Below, in pieces: positions 1 to 5,276 of a stretch of DNA of 7,219 bases (its first letter is position 1; the number at the start of each line of letters is the position of its first letter). Source of the DNA: Candidatus Segatella albertsiae (GTDB taxonomy: Bacteria > Bacteroidota > Bacteroidia > Bacteroidales > Bacteroidaceae); NCBI GenBank assembly GCA_002451555.1, contig DKCU01000065.1, forward strand, positions 1-7,219, written 5' to 3'. The position numbers and the translations under genes were made by a program. The notes under the pieces are model-generated. The model did no database searches and was not told where the DNA came from. It was given only the letters and a program-made list of their open reading frames with translations.

Positions 1-2174
1 GTTTCGCCCCAGACGGCAGAAGCCTCGTCTATGCTTCCGAGCGCAACGGCGTATGGCAGATTTTCCAGTCGAAAATCAAGAACGACAAGGAGAAGAACTT
101 TACTTACTCGACCGACATCGAGGAGGAACAGCTCACCAAGACCAACCTCACCTCGCAATATCCTGCCTACAGCCCAGATGGCAAGGAGGTAGCCTTCTAC
201 GAAGACCGTGCCACCCTGCGCATCCTCAACCTGAAGTCGAAGGAAGTGCGCACCGTGCTCGACGGCAAGTATAACTATTCTTACTCCGACGGCGACATCT
301 GGTTTGAGTGGAGTCCTGACAGCAAGTGGCTCTTAACCAGCTACATCGGCAACGGCGGATGGAACAACACCGACATCGCTCTCGTCAAGGCTGACGGCAA
401 GGAGGTTCACAATCTTACCGACAGCGGCTATAGCGATGGCAACGGCAAGTGGGTGCTCGGCGGCAAGGCGATGCTCTTCGAGAGCGACCGTGCCGGTTAT
501 CGCAGCCATGGTTCCTGGGGTGCCGAAGACGATGCCTATCTCATGTTCTTCGACCTCGATGCCTACGACCGTTTCCGTATGTCGAAGGAGGAACTGGAGT
601 TAGCCGATGCCAACAAGGACGAGAAGGAGAAAAAGGCTGACGAAAAGGAGGAAAAGAAGAAGGAAGACCAGAAAAAGAAGGAGGAAAAAACTGGCAAGAT
701 AGAGGTGGAGAAAGTGAAGCCACTCGAACTCGACATCGACAACTGCCGTGACCGCATCGTTCGACTCACCGTCAACTCTTCCCGCATGGGCGATGCCATC
801 CTCGATTCTAAAGGTGAGAAGATTTATTACCAGGCAGCCTTCGAGGGCGGTTACGACCTCTGGTGCCACGACCTGAAGGAAGGCAGCACCACGCTGATGA
901 TGAAGAACATCGGAGGCGGCGGCTTCGTTGCCGACAAGGAAGTAAAGAATCTCTTCCTCTGCAATGGTAGCAACATCAAGAAGATAGACTTGGGCAGCAA
1001 ACAGACCAAGAACATCGACTTCGAGGCGAACTTCAATTACAAGCCAGCCGAAGAGCGCCAGTATCTCTTCGACCATATTTGGCGACAAGTGAAGGATAAG
1101 TTCTACGACCCTAAGTTGCAGGGGGTAGATTGGGAAGGTTATCGCAAGGTATATGAGAAGTTCTTGCCTTACATCAACAACAACTTCGATTTCTCCGAGA
1201 TGCTGAGCGAGATGCTGGGCGAGTTGAACGCCAGCCATACCGGTTGCCGTTACTACCCTTCGGGAGCCAACCTCTCCACTGCGGCCCTCGGTGTGTTCCT
1301 CGACCCTAACTATGAGGGCGACGGACTGAAGATTCAGGAGATTATCAAGCGTGGTCCTTTCGCCGTGAAGAAGAACGATGTAACTCCAGGTTGCATCATC
1401 GAGAAGATTGACGGCGAGGCTATCAAGGCAGGTCAAGACTACAACGCACTGCTCGATGGCAAGGTGGGCAAGAACATCCGCCTCACCATCAAGAGCGCCA
1501 AGGGCAAGAACTTCGACCTCACCATCAAGGGCATCTCGCAAGGCAACCAACAGGAGTTGCTCTATAAGCGTTGGGTGGATAGAAACCGTGCCATCGTGGA
1601 TAGTGTTTCGCATGGTAGAATTGCCTACGTACATGTCAAGGCGATGAACAGCGAGAGCTTCCGCACGGTGTATAGCGAACTGTTATCAGACAAGAATCGC
1701 AACAAGGATGCCGTGGTAGTGGATGAGCGTCACAACGGTGGCGGTTGGTTGCACGATGACCTCTGCACCCTGCTCAGCGGCAAACAGTACCAAGAGTTCG
1801 TGCCTCACGGCAAGGTGGTGGGCAAGGACCCATTCAACAAATGGACCAAGCCATCCTGCGTATTGATTTGCGAGGACGACTATAGCAACGGTCATGGTTT
1901 CCCTTGGGTATATAAGGAGTTGGGCATTGGCAAACTCATCGGTGCGCCAGTGGCTGGTACGATGACCGCCGTATGGTGGGAGACGCTGATGGACCGCTCC
2001 CTGGTGTTCGGCATTCCGCAGGTAGGTTGCCGAGACATGCGAGGCACCTTCGGCGAGAACACCCAGCTGAACCCAGACATCGAGGTGTATAACTCACCAG
2101 AGGATTACATCACCGGTCACGACACCCAGCTCATCAGAGCCGTGGAGGAAATGATGAAAGAAACGAAAAAATGA
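1..2174 (+). CDS. Tricorn-like S41 serine peptidase, 5'-truncated by the window edge
   Basis: Seen: an open frame enters from the left edge (first full codon at 3) and gives 723 residues to TGA 2172-2174. A GTG at 246 is internal, because the frame upstream of it is already beta-propeller-like (SPDGKEVAF). Order: TolB/PD40-like propeller repeats (about 1-195), a Lys/Glu linker (204-229), more propeller, a C1-type helical segment (about 350-415), a PDZ domain (about 429-515), then the S41 core. Aligned from memory to Thermoplasma tricorn, the catalytic residues are Ser411-His412 (ASHTG), nucleophile Ser628 (DYSNGHGFP) and Glu685 (GENTQLNPDIEV); DERHNGGG lies at 574-581. Known: tricorn-family peptidases degrade oligopeptides, and bacterial homologues are usually over 1000 residues, so roughly 350 are missing. 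Odd: Asn629 replaces the tricorn Asp that follows the nucleophile. Inferred: probably exported to the periplasm, but the signal-peptide region is not visible. It overlaps the next gene by 4 nt. Family certain; substrate unknown. Confidence 0.93.
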   Translation, partial: FAPDGRSLVYASERNGVWQIFQSKIKNDKEKNFTYSTDIEEEQLTKTNLTSQYPAYSPDGKEVAFYEDRATLRILNLKSKEVRTVLDGKYNYSYSDGDIWFEWSPDSKWLLTSYIGNGGWNNTDIALVKADGKEVHNLTDSGYSDGNGKWVLGGKAMLFESDRAGYRSHGSWGAEDDAYLMFFDLDAYDRFRMSKEELELADANKDEKEKKADEKEEKKKEDQKKKEEKTGKIEVEKVKPLELDIDNCRDRIVRLTVNSSRMGDAILDSKGEKIYYQAAFEGGYDLWCHDLKEGSTTLMMKNIGGGGFVADKEVKNLFLCNGSNIKKIDLGSKQTKNIDFEANFNYKPAEERQYLFDHIWRQVKDKFYDPKLQGVDWEGYRKVYEKFLPYINNNFDFSEMLSEMLGELNASHTGCRYYPSGANLSTAALGVFLDPNYEGDGLKIQEIIKRGPFAVKKNDVTPGCIIEKIDGEAIKAGQDYNALLDGKVGKNIRLTIKSAKGKNFDLTIKGISQGNQQELLYKRWVDRNRAIVDSVSHGRIAYVHVKAMNSESFRTVYSELLSDKNRNKDAVVVDERHNGGGWLHDDLCTLLSGKQYQEFVPHGKVVGKDPFNKWTKPSCVLICEDDYSNGHGFPWVYKELGIGKLIGAPVAGTMTAVWWETLMDRSLVFGIPQVGCRDMRGTFGENTQLNPDIEVYNSPEDYITGHDTQLIRAVEEMMKETKK
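612..689 (+). other. Lys/Glu-rich low-complexity linker inside the peptidase
   Basis: This is a 26-residue stretch (204-229 of the visible protein) made almost only of Lys, Glu, Asp and Gln, encoded by a nearly pure purine tract of AAG/GAG/GAA/GAC codons. It sits between two propeller segments. Similar charged insertions occur in Bacteroidetes tricorn homologues (known, from memory). It is likely a flexible or helical solvent-exposed linker rather than a separate domain. The tract also creates a long leucine/phenylalanine-rich antisense frame that should not be annotated. Confidence 0.8.
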
Positions 2175-3400
2175 AAGAAGACCTTGGACACAAGGAAACG
2201 AAAAGACAAAATATGTATTTACGGTTATTAATTGTTGGAATAGTCGCAGGGATGTCATTCCCTGCCTATTCTCAAGAAGACAGTATCAAAACTATTCAGA
2301 GAGACAGTATCAAAACCATTCATCGAATAAGTTTTGATGCCGTACCTTCCGCCATATTCCATACCAACGAATTCTTGCGTGGCGGAAACGAAGAATCACG
2401 AACGATGAATCACGACATGACATATACTCTCAAATATGCCTTCATGAATCGTGACGAGGTGCGTCCAGGTTCCATACACCAAAATGTTTACCAGGGCATC
2501 GGTCTGGCAAGGCATGAATTCAATCGCTGGTTGTCCAACCCTATATCCGCCTATCTGTTCCAAGGGGCTCCCATTGTCAATTTTTCTCAGAGGGTATCGC
2601 TCAACTACGAATGGAATCTCGGCATAGCGTTCGGTTGGAACGCTTATGATGAAGAGAAAAATCCCGAGAACAAAGTCATTGGTTCCAAGGTGACGGCCTA
2701 CATAGATGTCGATTTGTACGTGAAGTGGATGCTATCAAAATATCTAGATTTCAATGCCGGCATATCGCTGAGCCATTTCTCCAACGGCAATACCACCTAT
2801 CCCAACATGGGACTCAACACGGGAGGTATCCGGCTAGGACTTGCTTACTACATAAATCGCCAACTTCCATCCGTTCCAAAGGTAGAACGTGAGAAAGTTC
2901 CTTCATGCCGAGGCTTTTATACGGACATCATCATGTATGGCGCTTGGAAGCAAGGCATTTGTCACATCGATGGTGAGACCTATCTAACAGATGGGAAATA
3001 TGCCGTCATGGGCTTCAACGTGAATCCGATGTATCGCCTGAATCCATGGCTCAGCCTAGGTGCATCTCTCGATGGTGTTTACGACCGTTCTGCCGCCAGA
3101 GAGAACGATGACTTTAGCGATGATTCAGAAAATACCAAGCACCTGTTTGGAAGACAAGCTGCCCTAGGCTTATCCGCACGTGGCGAGTTCTCCATGCCCT
3201 ATTTCAGCATCAACTTTGGTGCAGGAACCTACTTGATGGGAAACCGCAACGACTTTAGAGGGGTCTATGAGATTCTTGCCTTAAAAATTCACGTCAGCCG
3301 ACGTGCCATGATACACATCGGATATAGCTTGGTAGATTTCAAAACCCCGAACAACCTCATGCTAGGACTAGGATGGCGACTAGGGAAAGCGAAGAAATAA
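2171..3400 (+). CDS. Outer-membrane beta-barrel, PagL-like acyloxyacyl hydrolase / lipid A deacylase family
   Basis: A 409-residue protein. The start ATG overlaps the upstream stop (ATGA), implying translational coupling. A second ATG at 2213 (Met15) is also A-rich upstream and would begin right at the hydrophobic core, so the start is not settled. The signal peptide spans residues 15-34 (YLRLLIVGIVAGMSFPAYS, then Q35). The rest is alternating, aromatic-rich beta-barrel sequence. Residues 201-216 carry SHFSNGN...YPNMGLN, which lines up without gaps with the active site of Pseudomonas PagL: His202 and Ser204 match its catalytic His and Ser, and Asn205 and Pro211-Asn212 are also shared. The PagL catalytic Glu position is Asn216. 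Known: PagL removes the 3-O acyl chain of lipid A at the outer membrane. This protein is over twice PagL size, with a second barrel-like half (about 235-405) ending GLGWRLGKAKK. Activity is inferred and could differ. The gene is followed by a hairpin terminator. Confidence 0.8.
   Translation: MKEDLGHKETKRQNMYLRLLIVGIVAGMSFPAYSQEDSIKTIQRDSIKTIHRISFDAVPSAIFHTNEFLRGGNEESRTMNHDMTYTLKYAFMNRDEVRPGSIHQNVYQGIGLARHEFNRWLSNPISAYLFQGAPIVNFSQRVSLNYEWNLGIAFGWNAYDEEKNPENKVIGSKVTAYIDVDLYVKWMLSKYLDFNAGISLSHFSNGNTTYPNMGLNTGGIRLGLAYYINRQLPSVPKVEREKVPSCRGFYTDIIMYGAWKQGICHIDGETYLTDGKYAVMGFNVNPMYRLNPWLSLGASLDGVYDRSAARENDDFSDDSENTKHLFGRQAALGLSARGEFSMPYFSINFGAGTYLMGNRNDFRGVYEILALKIHVSRRAMIHIGYSLVDFKTPNNLMLGLGWRLGKAKK
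2279..2326 (+). repeat. Tandem duplication of 24 nt (DSIKTIQR / DSIKTIHR)
   Basis: Two adjacent 24-nt units (2279-2302 and 2303-2326) encode DSIKTIQR and DSIKTIHR, residues 37-52 of the barrel protein, just after the predicted signal-peptide cleavage. The first 20 nt of the units differ at one base only. This is a recent in-frame duplication in what is probably the flexible periplasmic N-terminus before the first beta strand. Confidence 0.85.
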
Positions 3401-3418
3401 CTCAACACAATATAGCGC

Positions 3419-3471
3419 AAAAAAGATAGGGGCATCTCTGTTTTCTCCAAAGAAACAAAGATGCCCCTATC
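3419..3471. terminator. Bidirectional hairpin terminator between convergent genes
   Basis: A perfect 13-bp stem pairs GATAGGGGCATCT (3425-3437) with AGATGCCCCTATC (3459-3471). A further 5 bp (TGTTT 3439-3443 with AAACA 3453-3457) follow after one mismatch. The six A residues at 3419-3424 give an uninterrupted T-run after the stem on the minus strand, so it is a textbook intrinsic terminator for nhaD, about 80 nt past its stop. On the plus strand the downstream bases are only GTTAT, so termination of the barrel gene, 25 nt past its stop, is expected to be weaker. Confidence 0.85.
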
Positions 3472-3498
3472 GTTATAAAAGGTGTCAGAGTCCACCCC

Positions 3499-3529
3499 AT
3501 TGGGCGAAAGTATCACAAACCTAACTTTG
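3499..3529 (+). promoter_or_regulatory. Possible antisense promoter downstream of nhaD
   Basis: TAACTTTG at 3522-3529 matches the Bacteroidetes -7 consensus TAnnTTTG. ATTG at 3499-3502 lies 19 nt upstream, near the spacing expected for a -33 element. It points rightward into the 3' end of nhaD on the opposite strand, with initiation expected near 3533. No plus-strand gene follows it, so it would make an antisense RNA or is a chance match. Confidence 0.3.
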
Positions 3530-3532
3530 CAT

Positions 3533-3565
3533 ATTGCATACAAGGCTTTTTAGATTGCATACAGG
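3533..3565. repeat. Direct repeat ATTGCATACA spanning the nhaD stop
   Basis: ATTGCATACA occurs at 3533-3542 and 3554-3563, 21 nt apart (exactly seven codons). On the minus strand the second copy encodes the terminal LYAI of NhaD. The first lies in frame just past the TAA (3550-3552) and would again read LYAI. This suggests a small tandem duplication of the gene's end. Confidence 0.7.
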
Positions 3566-4920
3566 AAAGTACGGATGAACCAATAGCTGATGATACCAAC
3601 CAGGTAACCCACGAAAGCAATCCAAGAGATGTGCTTCATGTACCAGCCGAAGGTTATCTTCTCCAAACCCATCACCACAACACCGGCGGCACTACCGATA
3701 ATCAGCATGGAACCACCGACACCAGCACAGTAGGCAAGTAACTGCCAGAAGATACCATCCACAGCCATATCGCCAGTAGGAGCCACTGGATACATACCCA
3801 TACATCCTGCCACCAAAGGCACGTTATCCACAATACTAGAAAGTACGCCGATGATACCTGTCACGAGATAGTGGTTGCCATTGAACACGCTGTTCAAGCC
3901 CTGTCCAAGAGCGGTCAGCACTCCTACCTCAGCCAAGCAAGACACAGCCATCAAGATACCGAGGAAGAAGAGTATGGTACTCATATCCACACGGGAGAGC
4001 AACTTGGTTACTCGCTTCTGGGTACCCTCCGCATCCTGCCCACGATGCAAGCCACGATAGAACACCTCGGTCGCAGTCCAAAGCACGCCCAACACCAAAA
4101 GGATGCCTACGAACGGTGGCAAGTGGGTGATGCTCTTGAAGATAGGCACGAAGATCAAACCGCCCACACCAAGCCAGAACACGGCCTTGCGCTGACCTTC
4201 TGTGAAGTCGCTTACCGATGCTTCCTTGCCAGCAGCCACCTCAGGCATTTTGAGCTCGCCCTTCAACATCGTCTGAAGGATGAGGGCTGGAATCACCATG
4301 GAGATGATACTTGGGATGAGGATTTCGGCGATAACACCTGCGGCTGTAATCAAGCCCTTGTTCCACAACATAATGGTGGTCACGTCTCCGATTGGGGAGA
4401 AGGCACCACCCGAGTTGGCGGCGATAATCACGAGAGAGGCATAGACCATACGGTCCTTGTGGTCGGTGACAAGCTTGCGCAGAATCATAATCATCACGAT
4501 ACTGGTGGTCAAGTTGTCGAGGATGGCGGAAAGGATGAAGGTAAGGAAGGCGATACGCCAGAGGAGCGCACGCTTGGAATGAGTCTTCATCACCTTGCGA
4601 ACCCAGTTGAAGCCACCGTTCTGGTCAACGATTTCCACGATGGTCATCGCTCCCATCAGGAAGAAGAGTGTGGTGGCGGTATCGCCCAGATGCTCCTGGA
4701 TGATGGAAGTCACCTTCTCCACCATACCAGCCGCACCGCCGGTATAGTCAGGGTGCATCAACTGTAGGTACTGCATAGGATCGACCATGTAGAGGGTCCA
4801 GCAGCCTACCAACATCAAGAGGGCAATCGCCGCCTTGTTAACCTTCGTCAAGCTTTCGGTGGCTATGAGCGCATAGCCGAGCACGAAAACGACAATAATA
4901 GAAATTGTAAGTGTAGCCAT
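3550..4920 (-). CDS. nhaD: NhaD-family Na+/H+ antiporter
   Basis: A 456-residue polytopic inner-membrane protein of the ion transporter (IT) superfamily. It reads ATG at 4918-4920 to TAA at 3550-3552 and has about a dozen hydrophobic segments. Motifs recognised as NhaD-typical: LFFLMGAMTIVEIVD (85-99), SAILDNLTTS (131-140), SGGAFSPIGDVTT (170-182) and VDNVPLV (364-370). The paired DN motifs in the two halves reflect the internal repeat of this superfamily and include the charged and polar residues needed for cation exchange. Known: NhaD exports Na+ (and Li+) in exchange for protons, keeping cytoplasmic Na+ low and balancing pH. Length is normal for the family and the gene appears intact. It is transcribed alone, divergent from the receptor gene and convergent with the barrel gene. 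Family call is very secure; ion preference is inferred from homology. Confidence 0.95.
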   Translation of the reverse strand: MATLTISIIVVFVLGYALIATESLTKVNKAAIALLMLVGCWTLYMVDPMQYLQLMHPDYTGGAAGMVEKVTSIIQEHLGDTATTLFFLMGAMTIVEIVDQNGGFNWVRKVMKTHSKRALLWRIAFLTFILSAILDNLTTSIVMIMILRKLVTDHKDRMVYASLVIIAANSGGAFSPIGDVTTIMLWNKGLITAAGVIAEILIPSIISMVIPALILQTMLKGELKMPEVAAGKEASVSDFTEGQRKAVFWLGVGGLIFVPIFKSITHLPPFVGILLVLGVLWTATEVFYRGLHRGQDAEGTQKRVTKLLSRVDMSTILFFLGILMAVSCLAEVGVLTALGQGLNSVFNGNHYLVTGIIGVLSSIVDNVPLVAGCMGMYPVAPTGDMAVDGIFWQLLAYCAGVGGSMLIIGSAAGVVVMGLEKITFGWYMKHISWIAFVGYLVGIISYWFIRTFLYAI

Positions 4921-4972
4921 TACTTTTTATTTATTATTAGATATTTATCTTCCATTTTTGCCGATAGCTTGC

Positions 4973-5001
4973 ACTTTGCAAACCATAATCGCGTGCAAAG
5001 T
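4973..5001. repeat. Inverted repeat ACTTTGCA-N13-TGCAAAGT over the nhaD initiation site
   Basis: The 8-bp arms are perfect (4973-4980 and 4994-5001). The right arm overlaps the minus-strand -7 element of nhaD and the left arm lies about 13-20 nt into the transcript. The arm centres are 21 bp apart, two helical turns, which suits a dimeric DNA-binding protein. The alternative is a coincidence of the common -7 sequence with a similar stretch on the other strand. Confidence 0.5.
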
Positions 5002-5003
5002 TA
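4996..5003 (-). promoter_or_regulatory. nhaD promoter -7 element
   Basis: On the minus strand this reads TAACTTTG, a full match to the Bacteroidetes primary sigma -7 consensus TAnnTTTG. Initiation is expected near 4992, leaving a leader of about 72 nt before the nhaD ATG. No good TTTG is found at the -33 distance (the bases there are GGGC on the minus strand), so the promoter may be weak or activator-dependent. Confidence 0.55.
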
Positions 5004-5047
5004 CAAAAAGAAAAGCAATAACCGCCCTTTTACCTTATTATATTTCT

Positions 5048-5113
5048 ATGAAAACGTTGTCATTTTTATCTTTCCTCACTTTTCTTGCTATACATCAAGC
5101 AAATCGGAAATAG
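5048..5113 (+). CDS. Possible 21-residue signal-peptide-like small ORF
   Basis: ATG at 5048 to TAG at 5111-5113 encodes a 21-residue peptide starting MKTLSFLSFLTFLAIHQ: a Lys near the N-terminus followed by a hydrophobic core. It looks like a bare signal peptide or a membrane micropeptide. I see no TAnnTTTG element at the right distance upstream and no ribosome site. It could be a small membrane protein, the remnant of a secreted protein, or chance in AT-rich DNA, which is the most likely. Confidence 0.18.
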   Translation: MKTLSFLSFLTFLAIHQANRK

Positions 5114-5148
5114 CGTAACACCTTTGTCGCAACTTCGTCAATACCTTT

Positions 5149-5198
5149 CAACCGTATCGCAACCGCCCTGTAACAAAACCACCGTACCTTTGCAACCG
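5149..5198 (+). repeat. Helically phased CAACCG repeats at the receptor promoter
   Basis: CAACCG occurs at 5149-5154, 5160-5165 and 5193-5198. The spacings of 11 and 33 nt are multiples of about one helical turn. The first and last copies also share the preceding TACCTTT (5142-5148 and 5185-5191). A related GCAAC sits at 5129-5133. The last copy lies at the expected transcription start. Such phasing is what repeated regulator binding would look like; no regulator is identified. Confidence 0.4.
5185..5192 (+). promoter_or_regulatory. Promoter -7 element of the TonB-dependent receptor gene
   Basis: TACCTTTG is a full match to TAnnTTTG and is followed by CA, as is common in this phylum. Initiation is expected near 5196, giving a leader of about 80 nt to the ATG at 5277. 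The -33 region (around 5161-5164, AACC) lacks TTTG, so activation by a factor bound upstream is plausible. Confidence 0.6.
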
Positions 5199-5201
5199 AA
5201 A

Positions 5202-5232
5202 TCAGGAAGGTAATCCTACTTACCCTTGCTGA
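5202..5232 (+). other. Leader hairpin in the receptor 5' untranslated region
   Basis: TCAG (5202-5205) pairs with CTGA (5229-5232), AA (5207-5208) with TT (5226-5227) and GGTAA (5209-5213) with TTACC (5220-5224), around a TCCTAC loop. There is one G-G mismatch and one bulged C. It would form within a few nucleotides of the predicted transcript start. It has no T-run, so it is not an intrinsic terminator; a role in RNA stability or regulation is possible. Confidence 0.35.
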
Positions 5233-5235
5233 CGA

Positions 5236-5274
5236 ATGGATGTAACAAGATGTATAATACGAATGCATGACTGA
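5236..5274 (+). CDS. Possible 12-codon leader ORF before the receptor
   Basis: ATG at 5236 reads MDVTRCIIRMHD and stops at TGA 5272-5274, two nucleotides before the receptor ATG. This arrangement would permit translational coupling by re-initiation. The peptide has no codon run suggesting classical attenuation and there is no visible ribosome site, so chance is quite possible. Confidence 0.15.
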   Translation: MDVTRCIIRMHD

Positions 5275-5276
5275 AG

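Larger units (their letters stand above)
4921..5276. other. Divergent intergenic region between nhaD and the TonB-dependent receptor
   Basis: This is 356 bp of noticeably more AT-rich DNA with no substantial gene. It contains the nhaD -7 element and an overlapping inverted repeat (4973-5003), a 21-codon signal-peptide-like ORF (5048-5113), phased CAACCG repeats ending at the receptor promoter (5149-5198), a leader hairpin (5202-5232) and a 12-codon leader ORF (5236-5274). I see no tRNA, riboswitch fold I can name, or insertion-sequence end. Confidence 0.85.

Noticed and set aside
600..1634. 344-codon minus-strand open frame
   Set aside because: It lies wholly antisense to the S41 peptidase. 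Its Leu/Val/Phe-rich sequence is the reverse of the purine-rich Lys/Glu codons, and it shows no domain or initiation signal.
3289..3543. Minus-strand open frame continuing in frame after the nhaD stop
   Set aside because: It runs through the terminator hairpin and into the antisense of the barrel gene. Readthrough of the TAA has no supporting signal beyond the short repeat reported separately.
3871..4767. 298-codon plus-strand open frame
   Set aside because: It is antisense to the clearly conserved nhaD. Its His/Gly/Glu-rich composition is what reversed membrane-protein codons give, and no family is recognisable.
4921..4992. Possible sodium- or pH-responsive riboswitch in the nhaD leader
   Set aside because: The leader is short and AT-rich. 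I could not find a stem set resembling any known riboswitch class.
5226..5258. TATAAT at 5253-5258 with TTGCTG upstream, resembling a proteobacterial sigma-70 promoter
   Set aside because: The 21-nt spacing is too long, the site sits just before the start codon, and this phylum uses TAnnTTTG elements; a better one is at 5185.
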